DNA from: JBBIRW01 sp037441565
Lineage (GTDB): Bacteria; Desulfobacterota; JBBIRW01
Direction: 5' to 3'
Assembly: GCA_037441565.1 (NCBI GenBank)
Contig: JBBIRW010000007.1
Location: 1-64,000 of the forward strand
Length of the DNA stretch: 64,000 nt
The translations under genes were made by a program, and so were the position numbers. Under the pieces are notes generated by a model. That model was not told the DNA's origin. It saw only the letters and a program-made list of their open reading frames with translations, and made no database searches. Of this stretch, positions 24,414 to 33,629 are shown one piece after another; position 1 is the first letter of the stretch; every line of letters begins with the position of its first letter.

Positions 24414-26122
24414 AGAGAAAACTTCTTGGAGAAATTCTTGCTGAAAAATTCTCAATCGATCCACTGAAGATCTCAGAGGCACTATCCATCCAGAAGGAAA
24501 AGGGTGGCAGGATCGGTGAGATACTCTGCGAAATGAAATACTGCACTGAGGAAGAGGTCTACAGGGCGCTTTCCATACAATGGGATATGAAATACATAGA
24601 AGAGATCCACATTGAAGAGATAGAGCCTCCCCTTATAAGGACAATTCCCATATCCTATGCAAGAAAGCATCTTATCCTTCCCTTAAGAAAAAAAGATGGA
24701 GCAGTAGTGGTATTTATCTCTGATCCACTGAATGATGAGGTAATGGACGATCTGAAACTTATCTATAAGAGTGACATTGTTCCTGTTTTAACCATACCTT
24801 CAAAACTCAATGCAGCAATAAACAATGCATATGAAAAGCTTTCCGAAGAATCTGTAACTGTGATGGAAGAACTCAACGGTGTTGATCTTGGCATAATCGC
24901 ACACGAAATGGAGGAGCCAAAGGATCTTCTTGAAGCGGATGACGAAGCCCCTATCATAAAATTTGTAAACAGCCTGCTATACCAGGCTGTAAGACAGAGA
25001 GCAACAGACATACATATAGAACCTTACGAAAGGCAGCTTGTTGTGAGATTCAGGATCGATGGGCTTCTATATGATATTGTATCACCACCAAAAAGATTTC
25101 ATCCATCCATATCCTCAAGGATAAAGATAATGGCAGGTCTCAACATTGCTGAAAAACGTCTCCCTCAAGATGGAAGAATAAGGATAAAAATAGCATCTCG
25201 CGATATTGATATAAGGGTATCCATAATCCCCACCATTCATGGAGAAAGGATAGTAATGCGACTCCTTGATAAAGGCCAGGTTCTTCTCAGACTCGAGGAG
25301 CTTGGAATGGGTCCTGATACACTGGGAAAGATGCTCAAATTTATAAGCCTTTCAAATGGAATAATCCTTGTTACTGGACCAACAGGTAGCGGAAAAACAA
25401 CAACACTTTATGCTGCGCTTACAAGGATAAACACAACAGAGAAAAACATTATAACAATTGAAGATCCTATCGAGTATCAACTAACCGGTATCGGGCAGAT
25501 GCAGGTCAATCCCAAAATTGATCTTACCTTTGCAGCAGGACTCCGTTCAATACTACGCCAGGATCCTGATGTAATCCTTGTAGGAGAGATAAGGGACAGG
25601 GAGACAGCAGAAATTGCGATCCAGGCATCACTTACAGGACACCTTGTATTCAGTACACTCCATACAAATGACTCTGCAGGAGCTGTAACAAGACTCCTTG
25701 ATATGGGGATTGAACCTTATCTTGTTGCATCCTCACTGCGCGCTGTCCTTGCTCAGAGGCTCGTCAGGATACTCTGTAACGAATGCAAGATCCCTTACAG
25801 GGCTTCACCTGAATTATTGAGGGAACTTGAGCTATCTGACGGGATCTCTCCTGAGAAGGAGACAGTAATATACAGGGCATCCGGATGCAAGAAGTGCATG
25901 AACACGGGATACTGGGGGAGAACAGGAATCTACGAGCTCCTGATAGTGGATGAGGATATTAGAAATCTCATAAAAAGAGGGGTTGATTCATCAACGATAA
26001 GGAGGGAGGCCATCTCAAAAGGGATGGTCGGGCTCAGAAAGGATGGAGGAAGAAAGGTTCTTGAAGGCATTACCTCAGCAGAAGAGGTATTTCGATTAAC
26101 ACAGGAAGAGGCGTTTCTCTAA
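24410..26122 (+). CDS. gspE: Type II secretion ATPase GspE
   Basis: A 570-residue secretion ATPase. An N-terminal N1E domain (about 1-150) is followed by the ATPase core. Walker A GPTGSGKTTT lies near 323, the Asp box IITIEDPIEYQL follows, then Walker B with ILVGEIRDRETAEIA, and the His box LTGHLVFSTLHTND. A four-Cys zinc module sits near 455-495 (CNEC and CKKC). It powers pseudopilus growth from the cytoplasm. It overlaps gspD by 4 bp and is followed by the TIG-propeller gene rather than gspF. Confidence 0.96.
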   Translation: MKRKLLGEILAEKFSIDPLKISEALSIQKEKGGRIGEILCEMKYCTEEEVYRALSIQWDMKYIEEIHIEEIEPPLIRTIPISYARKHLILPLRKKDGAVVVFISDPLNDEVMDDLKLIYKSDIVPVLTIPSKLNAAINNAYEKLSEESVTVMEELNGVDLGIIAHEMEEPKDLLEADDEAPIIKFVNSLLYQAVRQRATDIHIEPYERQLVVRFRIDGLLYDIVSPPKRFHPSISSRIKIMAGLNIAEKRLPQDGRIRIKIASRDIDIRVSIIPTIHGERIVMRLLDKGQVLLRLEELGMGPDTLGKMLKFISLSNGIILVTGPTGSGKTTTLYAALTRINTTEKNIITIEDPIEYQLTGIGQMQVNPKIDLTFAAGLRSILRQDPDVILVGEIRDRETAEIAIQASLTGHLVFSTLHTNDSAGAVTRLLDMGIEPYLVASSLRAVLAQRLVRILCNECKIPYRASPELLRELELSDGISPEKETVIYRASGCKKCMNTGYWGRTGIYELLIVDEDIRNLIKRGVDSSTIRREAISKGMVGLRKDGGRKVLEGITSAEEVFRLTQEEAFL

Positions 26123-26162
26123 ATCATCTTTCCAAAAATCCTGATGAGAGGAAAGGGGCTGG

Positions 26163-27464
26163 ATGCTAATTAGAACTTCCATAAGAAATCGCCTGTCCCC
26201 CCTTGCTTCATTTCTCTTAATAATCTCTCTGTTTGCATGTGGTGATGTAAATCTTTCAGTTGGGATATCAGCACCTGTTATCAATTCCATAGATCCCTCA
26301 TCAGGTGCACCTGGTATAAAGATAACAATAAATGGGTCAGGATTCGGCCCATCTCAGGGATCAAGTATTGTCTCCATAGGGGGGATAAATGCGGGTATTG
26401 CATTAAGCTGGTCTAATACAACTATAACAATCAGGGTTCCGACATCCTTATCTCCTGGAGATAAGATGGTAAAGGTAGTTGTAGACAGTAGAGAAAGCAA
26501 TCAGTTAACATTTAAAGTAACGAGGTATATATTGATTACAAATAGTAATAGCAATGATCTCACTGTCTTTGACACAGAATCCATGATCCAGATCCCGGGC
26601 TCCCCGTTTCCGATAGGAAACGGAATAAATTCGCCGAGGGGGATCTGCTTTGATATAAACAAAAACAGGATATATATCGCCAATACAGCAAGTAACAATC
26701 TCTCAATCCTTGATGGATCGACATTCACACCGATAGGAAGCTCCCCGATTTTAACTGGTGGGCTATCCCCTTATGATGTTGCTTATGACCCGGATAGAAA
26801 CAGGATCTATATTGTAAATAAGGTAAGTAATAGCATTTCCGCATTCGATGCGGAAACCCTTACCAAACTATCGTGGTCACCAAAGACCCTTGATGGATCA
26901 GGTCCTGTATCTATTGCATACGATGGCATTAATAAAAGGATATATATCGTAAATGAAAATAGTAACAATATGAGTGTACTGAGCACAGCGGTTGATCCCC
27001 CCAGTTTCGTTTCTGGATCTCCTTTTTCGGCAGGAAACAGCCCCTCCCATGTTCTATACATACCTTCAAAAAACATAATAGTTATTTCTAATAGAGGGAG
27101 CAATAACATAACTGTTTATGATGCATCAACACTTATTCAGCTTCCGAATTCCCCATATTATGCAGGATCCAGTCCTGCAGCAGCTGAATACGATCAGGAT
27201 AATAACAGAATTTATATAACAAACTCTTCAGCAGATCTTCTCACAGTTCTCGATGCATCAACCTTCTCACAAATCCCGGGAACACCTGTTTCCGTGGGAA
27301 ATGGCCCGGAAGGCATTTTATATCTCTCTTCAAAGCAGCATATCTATATTGTGAATTCAAACTCCAATAACTTCAGCGTTCTTAAAGCCTCTGACTTTTC
27401 ACAGATTACAGGGTCTCCTTTTACAGCCGGAACAACACCATCAAAGATCATATTGGAAAAGTAG
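26163..27464 (+). CDS. Lipoprotein with IPT/TIG domain and seven-bladed beta-propeller
   Basis: A 433-residue exported protein. The signal ends SLFACG, a lipobox. Residues about 38-118 form an IPT/TIG immunoglobulin-like domain (INSIDPSSGAPGIKITINGSGFG). Seven units of about 43 residues follow (about 120-433), each built on RIYIVN-x-x-SNN-x-(S/T)-V-x-D, a Gly-Ser-Pro turn and a closing YD, so a complete seven-bladed YncE/YVTN-type propeller is expected. It lies between gspE and gspF in the same direction, 8 bp before gspF, which is unusual for a T2SS. It may be a secreted or surface substrate or an accessory factor; no enzyme residues are seen. Confidence 0.82.
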   Translation: MLIRTSIRNRLSPLASFLLIISLFACGDVNLSVGISAPVINSIDPSSGAPGIKITINGSGFGPSQGSSIVSIGGINAGIALSWSNTTITIRVPTSLSPGDKMVKVVVDSRESNQLTFKVTRYILITNSNSNDLTVFDTESMIQIPGSPFPIGNGINSPRGICFDINKNRIYIANTASNNLSILDGSTFTPIGSSPILTGGLSPYDVAYDPDRNRIYIVNKVSNSISAFDAETLTKLSWSPKTLDGSGPVSIAYDGINKRIYIVNENSNNMSVLSTAVDPPSFVSGSPFSAGNSPSHVLYIPSKNIIVISNRGSNNITVYDASTLIQLPNSPYYAGSSPAAAEYDQDNNRIYITNSSADLLTVLDASTFSQIPGTPVSVGNGPEGILYLSSKQHIYIVNSNSNNFSVLKASDFSQITGSPFTAGTTPSKIILEK

Positions 27465-27472
27465 GATGTGTT

Positions 27473-28693
27473 ATGCCAATTTATGAATATAGAGGTATTG
27501 ATATAAAGGGGAAAGAGGTAAAAGGTATCATAGAGGCTGACAATCAGAGGAAAGTAAGGCAACGCCTAAGGGAAAAGGGAATCTATCTTACAGAGATCTC
27601 TGAGCCAAAGGTTACGCAAAAACTTTCAACAGCATCCAGTATTCGGGAATTTCTTTTCCCTGTAACACTTGAGGACAGAGCGATTATGACGAGACAGCTT
27701 GCAACACTTCTCTCTTCGGGCGTCCCCCTTTCGGAAAGCCTTCATTCCCTTATTGAACAAACAGAAAATAATTACCTGAAGAAGGTTATATCCCATGTAA
27801 GAACGAGGGTTACAGAGGGTGCTTCACTTGCGGATGCCTTAAAAGAGCATCCAAAGGTATTCTCGGATATATATGTAAATATGATAAGATCTGGAGAGTC
27901 CAGCGGCACACTTGATAGTGTTCTTCTCAGACTCGCAGAGCTTCTCGAAAATCAGGGAAAAATAAGAAACAGAATAAGAGCTGCACTTGCCTATCCAATC
28001 CTTATGCTCATCGTTGGCACAGGTATACTCATCTTCCTGATGACATCAGTTATACCAAAGATTACAAGGATATTTGAAGATATGGGGACCGCACTACCTC
28101 TTCCTACCCGTATCCTGATTGGCTTTTCCCATATCACAGTTAAACTATGGTGGATCTTTGCAGTATTGCTGATAATCTCAATTATAAGCACGAAAAGGTA
28201 TATAAGGACAGAAAAGGGGAGGGCTTTCTATGACAGGATTTTACTGAGACTTCCTGTTTTTGGGAGGCTGATAAGGATTGCATCCATATCGAGGATTATG
28301 AGAACGCTGGCAACACTTATATCGAGTGGCGTTCCCCTTCTTACCGCTATCGATATTGCCAGATCTGTTACAACAAACACAATCCTTTCAAAAGCCATGA
28401 AGAGTGCAAAGGAACATATAAAAGAGGGTGGCAGTCTTTCAGCACCTCTAAGGGAAAGCGGGTTATTTCCCCCAATGGTCTCACAGATGATAGCCATTGG
28501 TGAGCAAACAGGAGAACTTGAAAGTATGCTCTTTAAGATATCTGAAGCTTATGAAAATGAAATGGAGATGAACATTTCAAGGCTAACTTCACTTCTTGAG
28601 CCAGTTATGATCCTGTTTATGGGAGCTATTGTTGCTTTTGTGGTCTTTTCAATACTTCTGCCTCTATTTCAGGCAAATCTCATTATTAAATGA
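27473..28693 (+). CDS. gspF: Type II secretion inner-membrane protein GspF
   Basis: A 406-residue platform protein. It starts PIYEYRGIDIKGKEVKG, the usual GspF N-terminus, then has two repeated cytoplasmic helical domains (about 65-170 and 270-375), each with a TRQLATLLSSGVPL-like or RTLATLISSGVPLL-like segment. Three membrane helices are expected near 170-195, 220-240 and 378-400. It couples GspE to the growing pseudopilus. It is followed by gspG after 12 bp. Confidence 0.95.
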   Translation: MPIYEYRGIDIKGKEVKGIIEADNQRKVRQRLREKGIYLTEISEPKVTQKLSTASSIREFLFPVTLEDRAIMTRQLATLLSSGVPLSESLHSLIEQTENNYLKKVISHVRTRVTEGASLADALKEHPKVFSDIYVNMIRSGESSGTLDSVLLRLAELLENQGKIRNRIRAALAYPILMLIVGTGILIFLMTSVIPKITRIFEDMGTALPLPTRILIGFSHITVKLWWIFAVLLIISIISTKRYIRTEKGRAFYDRILLRLPVFGRLIRIASISRIMRTLATLISSGVPLLTAIDIARSVTTNTILSKAMKSAKEHIKEGGSLSAPLRESGLFPPMVSQMIAIGEQTGELESMLFKISEAYENEMEMNISRLTSLLEPVMILFMGAIVAFVVFSILLPLFQANLIIK

Positions 28694-28705
28694 TCGGAGG
28701 TCTGT

Positions 28706-29146
28706 ATGTTCAGAAAAAACGTGAAACGATCGGATGGTTTTACACTCATAGAATTAATGATCGTCATAATCATCCTTGGAATACTTGCATCCATTGTTGT
28801 TCCAAAACTTATGGGAAGACCCGAAGAGGCAAGAAGAACAAAGGCAAAGATTCAGATAAGAAACTTCCAGCAGGCCCTGGATCTCTTTAAGCTTGACAAT
28901 GGCTTTTATCCAACTACAGAACAGGGTCTTGAGGCACTCGTTAAAAAACCCACAATCTCACCCATTCCACCAAGATACAGGGAGGAAGGATACATAGATA
29001 AAATTCCAAAAGATCCCTGGGGAAATCCCTATATTTACATATGTCCGGGAAAATATGGCGAATATGACATAATATCCTATGGTGCTGATGGAGAACCAGG
29101 AGGGGAAGGAAAAAATGCCGATATTGAAAGCTGGAATCTCGAATAA
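28706..29146 (+). CDS. gspG: Type II secretion major pseudopilin GspG
   Basis: A 146-residue major pseudopilin. The cleavage site is SDG^FTLIELMIVI with Glu5. After the hydrophobic helix come AKIQIRNFQQALDLFKLDNGFYPTT and DPWGNPYIYICPG, the GspG calcium-site region. It polymerises into the periplasmic pseudopilus. The 32-bp overlap with gspH indicates coupled translation. Confidence 0.96.
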   Translation: MFRKNVKRSDGFTLIELMIVIIILGILASIVVPKLMGRPEEARRTKAKIQIRNFQQALDLFKLDNGFYPTTEQGLEALVKKPTISPIPPRYREEGYIDKIPKDPWGNPYIYICPGKYGEYDIISYGADGEPGGEGKNADIESWNLE

Positions 29147-29642
29147 GGCTTTTACACTCCTTGAACTTATAGTTGTTGTTGTCATAATCTCACTTGTGTT
29201 CTTCTTTGCTGCTCCGAAATTCCAGGATATTGTTGAATCCTCAGCGGAAAGTGCTATTCGAAGATTAAAAACCATCATCGAATTCCAGTATGATGAAGCC
29301 GTTTTCAGAAAAACAAATCATCGTATTTATTTTGATATAAAAGAGGGAAAATATTGGACATCATACCTTACCATGGACAGGGAAGGAAATCTTACTCCAA
29401 TCAAAAAGGAAACATATACCCTTCCCGCTGGAATAAACTTTGAAGATGTCGATGTTGTAAACAGGGGAAAGTTTATGGAAGGGCAGATTGCCTATATAGA
29501 ATTCAGACCGTCAGGATATTCTGATGAATCATTTATACATATTAAAGCAGGAGATAACAGGAAATATACAGTTTATTTACATCCATATTCTGGAAAAGTA
29601 ATAGTATATGAAGGATACAAACAAAAGCAAACCACTCAATAA
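29115..29642 (+). CDS. gspH: Type II secretion minor pseudopilin GspH-like
   Basis: A pseudopilin of about 175 residues. The hydrophobic segment KAFTLLELIVVVVIISLVFFF carries Glu5, but the residue before the cleavage site is Ala rather than the usual Gly. ATG 29115 is chosen because GGAGGGGAAGG lies directly upstream, while an upstream in-frame start at 29079 has none. The soluble domain is strand-rich, ending YTVYLHPYSGKVIVYEGY. It lies between gspG and gspI, overlapping both. Confidence 0.82.
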   Translation: MPILKAGISNKAFTLLELIVVVVIISLVFFFAAPKFQDIVESSAESAIRRLKTIIEFQYDEAVFRKTNHRIYFDIKEGKYWTSYLTMDREGNLTPIKKETYTLPAGINFEDVDVVNRGKFMEGQIAYIEFRPSGYSDESFIHIKAGDNRKYTVYLHPYSGKVIVYEGYKQKQTTQ

Positions 29643-30000
29643 TATAAGTGGATTCAGCTTACTTGAAATAATGATAGCAGTTTTCATTATCGCAGTCGCC
29701 CTTAGCACCATTCTCTATTCAGAAATATTAAGCCTCAGAGCATCTGCAAAGATTAAAAACATTGATACTGCAATATTTCTTGCATCCTCAAAGATGTCAG
29801 AGATAGAAGCAGAAGGATTTCCCCCGACTGGAGAAAAGGAAGGTGATTTCGGAAATGAATTTCCCGCATTTAAATGGAAGCAGAGAATAATTCCTACTCC
29901 AAATCCATCTGTAAGGGAGTTAAGGGTTCAGGTTATCATCAATGAAGGAAACACTGAAGATCGCATTGAATTGATTACATACATTGCGGATCTGAAATGA
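29608..30000 (+). CDS. gspI: Type II secretion minor pseudopilin GspI
   Basis: A 130-residue minor pseudopilin with site ISG^FSLLEIMIAVFII and Glu5, then the GspI-type KNIDTAIFLASSKMSEIEAEG segment. It overlaps gspH by 35 bp and gspK by 4 bp. With GspJ and GspK it forms the pseudopilus tip. Confidence 0.88.
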   Translation: MKDTNKSKPLNNISGFSLLEIMIAVFIIAVALSTILYSEILSLRASAKIKNIDTAIFLASSKMSEIEAEGFPPTGEKEGDFGNEFPAFKWKQRIIPTPNPSVRELRVQVIINEGNTEDRIELITYIADLK

Positions 30001-30995
30001 TAAGTTACTCAACATATATTAAAAAAGAAGATGGGGCTGCCCTTATTATAGCCATTATCATAGTTTCGATCCTTACCTTTCTGATAATAGATTTCAACTA
30101 CTCTGTTCGCGTAAACATAAGAAAATCTACCAATCTCAGAGACGAAACAAAGGCATACTGGCTTGCCAAAGGGGGAATCGATCAAGCACTCCTTCTCCTT
30201 AAAACAACGATCCCCTCAGAAACCTATCACCATCTCGACCAGCCCTGGGCAAAGCCTTTCAGAGTAGAAACAGAGCAGGGAATAATCGATGTTTCGATTG
30301 TTGATGAAAACAGCAAAATAAATTTAAATTTGATAGTTACTCCAAGCAGGAGTGCAAAGAACATAATATACATTCCAAAATTTGAAAGAGGTCTCCTCCT
30401 TTGTGGCATTCCACCCGAACGCATTCCTGTAATAGTTGATTGGATAGATAGCAACAATGTTCCAGAATATTCGGGTGCGGAAAATTCCTACTATATGGGG
30501 CTTATTCCCCCCTATAAATGCAAAAACAATTTCCTTGATTCACTCTACGAGCTCGTTCTTCTAAAGGATTTCAAGATCGATAATATTGCTAAATTACAGG
30601 ATGTTTTTACTGTTTACCCCTACAAACAGGGTAAAACATACATTAACATTAATACCGTGCAGGATCCACGCATCTTTCAGATCATCTCAGCAGGAAGGGA
30701 GTATGAAATAGACTCATATCTGGCTGAAGCTATAATAATAAACAGGAGAGAAAATGGTCCCTTCAGGAGAAAGGAGGAGATAAAAAGGGTTGATGAAGCA
30801 AGGATGAGCAAGATTTATCCCGGGATCTTTCCCATTATCGATGTAAAAAGCCACTTTTTTAAAATTTTTTCTTCTGCCATAATATCCCATGAAGGAGTTA
30901 ATATTCCTCCGGTGAAATTAACACTTATAGCTCTTGTTGAGATCGATGAGAAGGGGAAAGTTATAGTCCATCGAATGGAAAGAGGAGGTTCATAA
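29997..30995 (+). CDS. gspK: Type II secretion minor pseudopilin GspK
   Basis: A 332-residue minor pseudopilin. The cleavage site is KEDG^AALIIAIIIVSIL. It lacks Glu5, which is normal for GspK. After ETKAYWLAKGGIDQALLLL comes a large periplasmic domain with DENSKINLNLI, YININTVQDP and a helix-hairpin-like AEAIIINRRENGPF, all typical of GspK. It caps the pseudopilus. It ends 3 bp before the TTG start of gspL. Confidence 0.92.
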   Translation: MISYSTYIKKEDGAALIIAIIIVSILTFLIIDFNYSVRVNIRKSTNLRDETKAYWLAKGGIDQALLLLKTTIPSETYHHLDQPWAKPFRVETEQGIIDVSIVDENSKINLNLIVTPSRSAKNIIYIPKFERGLLLCGIPPERIPVIVDWIDSNNVPEYSGAENSYYMGLIPPYKCKNNFLDSLYELVLLKDFKIDNIAKLQDVFTVYPYKQGKTYININTVQDPRIFQIISAGREYEIDSYLAEAIIINRRENGPFRRKEEIKRVDEARMSKIYPGIFPIIDVKSHFFKIFSSAIISHEGVNIPPVKLTLIALVEIDEKGKVIVHRMERGGS

Positions 30996-30998
30996 AAT

Positions 30999-32414
30999 TT
31001 GCCAAGGCTTATTGCAGGTATCGATATAGGTAGTCATTCAATAAAAGCAACAATCATAGAAGGATACTGGAAGGATTTCAAAATCATTGAACAGAGGGAA
31101 GTGATTATTGGTGAAAATGGGAATGTAACAAAAATCCTGAAAGATATTATCCCTCCTTCCTTCAATGGTGAGGTTATTGTTTCTTATCCCTCAAGTCATT
31201 ATTCACAGAGAAAGATTGTGCTCCCTTTTTCTGAAAGGAAAAAAATAGAAAAGATTCTTAAATTTGAAATCGAGGATATAATCCCCTTTCCGATCGATGA
31301 TATAGTAGCTGACTTCCATATTATTGGAGAAGCTCCCTCCGGATTTCAACTATTAGTTATATTCACAAAAAAAGATGACCTGAAGGAGTTTTTAGAATTA
31401 CTGAAGGATGCATCAATAAACCCATGGATGCTGGAAGCAGAAGGACTGGCATTCATTCATCTCTATCAACAATATCATGAAAACAAAAAAGTCGCTGCAA
31501 TCATTGATGCAGGATCATCCAAAACAAACATACTTATAGCATTCAGTGATTCGGTCCTTTATACAAAAAGGATACCTTATGGGATTGATTCTCCTGTATT
31601 TCTCTCGAAAACCATCCTTCAGAGTGTAAGATCCTTTGAGGCTAAAGAGAAAAAAATGGTTGAGAGGTGGTTTATTGCAGGTGGAGGTGCGCTGGATAGC
31701 GATTTTTTAAGCATAATCAAAAGGGAAGCAGGAATGGATGTATCAACCGCCGAGATCCTTACAGAATCAATAAAAGCCCCGAAACCCGTAAGCCCATCAA
31801 TGCTTCTCAGCCTTTCCCTCGCCATTAAAGGCTGGAAAGGTGCTGCGAATAGAGGTGTTGATCTAAGAAAGGAAGAATTCAGAATAGAAAAGGTTACGGA
31901 TAAAAAAAGATCACAGCTCGTCAGATTCGGTATCATGTGCTCCATTCTCCTCTCACTTGCAATTACCGATTTCACACTAAGGATCTATCTCAAATCATCA
32001 CGTTATAATATGTTAAAAAACCAATCACAGTTGATCTTTCGAGAAACATTTACGGATGTCCAGAGGATTGTGAATGAGGTTGAGCAGGCACGAGAAAAAA
32101 TGGAAAATCTAAAAAAGAAGGCAAGGGATCTGGGGATAGTTGAAAACTCGATAAGATCCCCACTTGATGCACTGAGAGAAATATCATTAAACATCCCCGA
32201 TGGAGTAAAGATCGATATCAATGAATGGAACTGGGATGGGGAAAGTGTGTGGATGGAGGGGAAAACTGATAGCTTTGAGTCGCTGGATCGAATAAGGGAG
32301 GGATTACAAAGGGCAAAAGGATTCTCTGAGGTTAGTGTTACAGAGACAAGGGCTTCCAGTGATAAAAAATCCGTTCTTTTTAAAATAACCATGAAGATAA
32401 GAGGGAAGAGATGA
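30999..32414 (+). CDS. gspL: Type II secretion protein GspL (actin-like plus membrane part)
   Basis: A 471-residue protein. The cytoplasmic part (about 1-305) has an actin-like fold of PilM type: LIAGIDIGSHSIKATIIEG, then ILKFEIEDIIPFP and AAIIDAGSSKTNILIAF. One membrane helix follows at about 308-328, then a periplasmic coiled segment and a ferredoxin-like domain (about 380-471). The start is TTG 30999 with GGAGG ten bases upstream; no ATG is available nearby. GspL recruits GspE to the membrane and pairs with GspM, which it overlaps by 4 bp. Confidence 0.88.
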   Translation: MPRLIAGIDIGSHSIKATIIEGYWKDFKIIEQREVIIGENGNVTKILKDIIPPSFNGEVIVSYPSSHYSQRKIVLPFSERKKIEKILKFEIEDIIPFPIDDIVADFHIIGEAPSGFQLLVIFTKKDDLKEFLELLKDASINPWMLEAEGLAFIHLYQQYHENKKVAAIIDAGSSKTNILIAFSDSVLYTKRIPYGIDSPVFLSKTILQSVRSFEAKEKKMVERWFIAGGGALDSDFLSIIKREAGMDVSTAEILTESIKAPKPVSPSMLLSLSLAIKGWKGAANRGVDLRKEEFRIEKVTDKKRSQLVRFGIMCSILLSLAITDFTLRIYLKSSRYNMLKNQSQLIFRETFTDVQRIVNEVEQAREKMENLKKKARDLGIVENSIRSPLDALREISLNIPDGVKIDINEWNWDGESVWMEGKTDSFESLDRIREGLQRAKGFSEVSVTETRASSDKKSVLFKITMKIRGKR

Positions 32415-32968
32415 AGATAGATGATATTATAAATCTATATGGAAGGTTTTCAAAAAGGGAGAGGATTATCATTATCTCTGGATCATGCCTGATAATAATC
32501 TTCCTCTTGTATGAATTTCTTATAAATCCTGTTCTTGGGTATTTTTATGGACTTGATAAAAAGATAGCATCCATAGAAAGGTCCATAAGGGAACTTGAGT
32601 CAATAAGGTTAGAATACCTCCACCTGAAGGCATTAATTGATGATATAGAAAAGAGGGTAAATGGGTCCCGCCATGCTTCCATCCTATCCCAGCTTGAAGA
32701 GGCTTCAACAAGGGCAAGGGTTAGAGAATATCTTGTCTATGCAAAGCCATCTATAATGCAGACGATAGGTGAATACAGGGAAGTTACTCTGGAATCACGA
32801 TGGGAATCGCTCAATATCTCACAGATAACAAAACTCCTCTACGAGATTGAACACTCTCCTGTCTATATGAGAATAAAAAGGTTAAATATGAAATCGCGGT
32901 TTGATGACCCCAGATATATGGACGTTTTTATGGTTATTTCTGCATTTGAGCCAGCATTAGAAAAATAG
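32411..32968 (+). CDS. gspM: Type II secretion protein GspM-like
   Basis: A 185-residue protein with one N-terminal membrane helix (RIIIISGSCLIIIFLLYEF) followed by a periplasmic coiled coil (about 50-100) and a small ferredoxin-like end. This is the GspM/PilO layout. Its position after gspL supports the call, since sequence conservation in the family is low. It is the last gene of the secretion cluster and ends 4 bp before the 3' end of the opposing 5S rRNA gene. Confidence 0.8.
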   Translation: MKIDDIINLYGRFSKRERIIIISGSCLIIIFLLYEFLINPVLGYFYGLDKKIASIERSIRELESIRLEYLHLKALIDDIEKRVNGSRHASILSQLEEASTRARVREYLVYAKPSIMQTIGEYREVTLESRWESLNISQITKLLYEIEHSPVYMRIKRLNMKSRFDDPRYMDVFMVISAFEPALEK

Positions 32969-32972
32969 ATAT

Positions 32973-33092
<120 letters not shown>

Positions 33093-33100
33093 AGCCTTAT

Positions 33101-33128
33101 ATGATATAGATTTTTCCATTAATGTCAA
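33101..33128 (-). promoter_or_regulatory. Sigma-70 promoter of the isolated 5S rRNA gene
   Basis: Minus strand TTGACA at 33123-33128, a 16-bp spacer and TATCAT (five of six) at 33101-33106. Transcription would start about 7 bp downstream, near 33093, at or next to the mature 5' end of 5S. The fit in distance is good evidence that this 5S gene is transcribed alone. Confidence 0.8.
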
Positions 33129-33326
33129 GATATCCAATCCACCTCATCCTGTCCATCCTTATTTTTTAAAAACCCTTGTTGATCACCGGGAGCATTATCA
33201 CCGAAAGTTAACTAAAATCGGATGTAAGATATTAATATTCAATGAGAAAAAATAGTTTGAAATATCTCATATCACTCCCTATAATTGCTGATCATCATAA
33301 TCTCAAATTAAATTCTTTTCCCGATT

Positions 33327-33578
33327 ATGAAAAAAGGAACAGACAATACCTCAATCGACCCGATCGATAATCTTAAAGAGACTATTAGAAAATACAGGGA
33401 AGAGATAAAAAGGCTCATTACCCTGAGAACGGAGATAAATAAGACAATAAAATTGTATAAAGAAGCATTAAGAATATCAGAAGAGATGTATATGGAAAAG
33501 ACGATCCCCCGAAAGCCCAATGTAAGGCTCATCCCCGGCCCTGCAAAAGATATTAAAGGTAAAAGCGAAAAAAAGTAA
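33327..33578 (+). CDS. Small coiled-coil protein, unknown
   Basis: An 83-residue highly charged protein. Residues about 12-55 are predicted by eye to form one long amphipathic helix (IDNLKETIRKYREEIKRL). The C-terminus is basic with Pro-rich RKPNVRLIPGP. No signal peptide, no cysteines and no recognisable family. The ribosome site is weak. It lies 52 bp before the aldolase-like gene. The 230 bp upstream, between the 5S gene and this ORF, shows only the 5S promoter. Confidence 0.5.
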   Translation: MKKGTDNTSIDPIDNLKETIRKYREEIKRLITLRTEINKTIKLYKEALRISEEMYMEKTIPRKPNVRLIPGPAKDIKGKSEKK

Positions 33579-33601
33579 CCCTCTTTTTATCAATCCATTA
33601 T

Positions 33602-33610
33602 TGGTATAAT
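33602..33610 (+). promoter_or_regulatory. Extended -10 promoter before the aldolase-like gene
   Basis: TGGTATAAT (33602-33610) is a full extended -10 element (TGnTATAAT). The expected start at about 33617 leaves a leader of roughly 12 nt with the GGAGG site before ATG 33630. No good -35 is seen, which extended -10 promoters can tolerate. Confidence 0.55.
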
Positions 33611-33629
33611 TAGAGAAAAGGAGGCACCG

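Noticed and set aside
29079..29115. Upstream start for gspH
   Set aside because: No ribosome site and it adds a charged leader; ATG 29115 has GGAGGGGAAGG before it.
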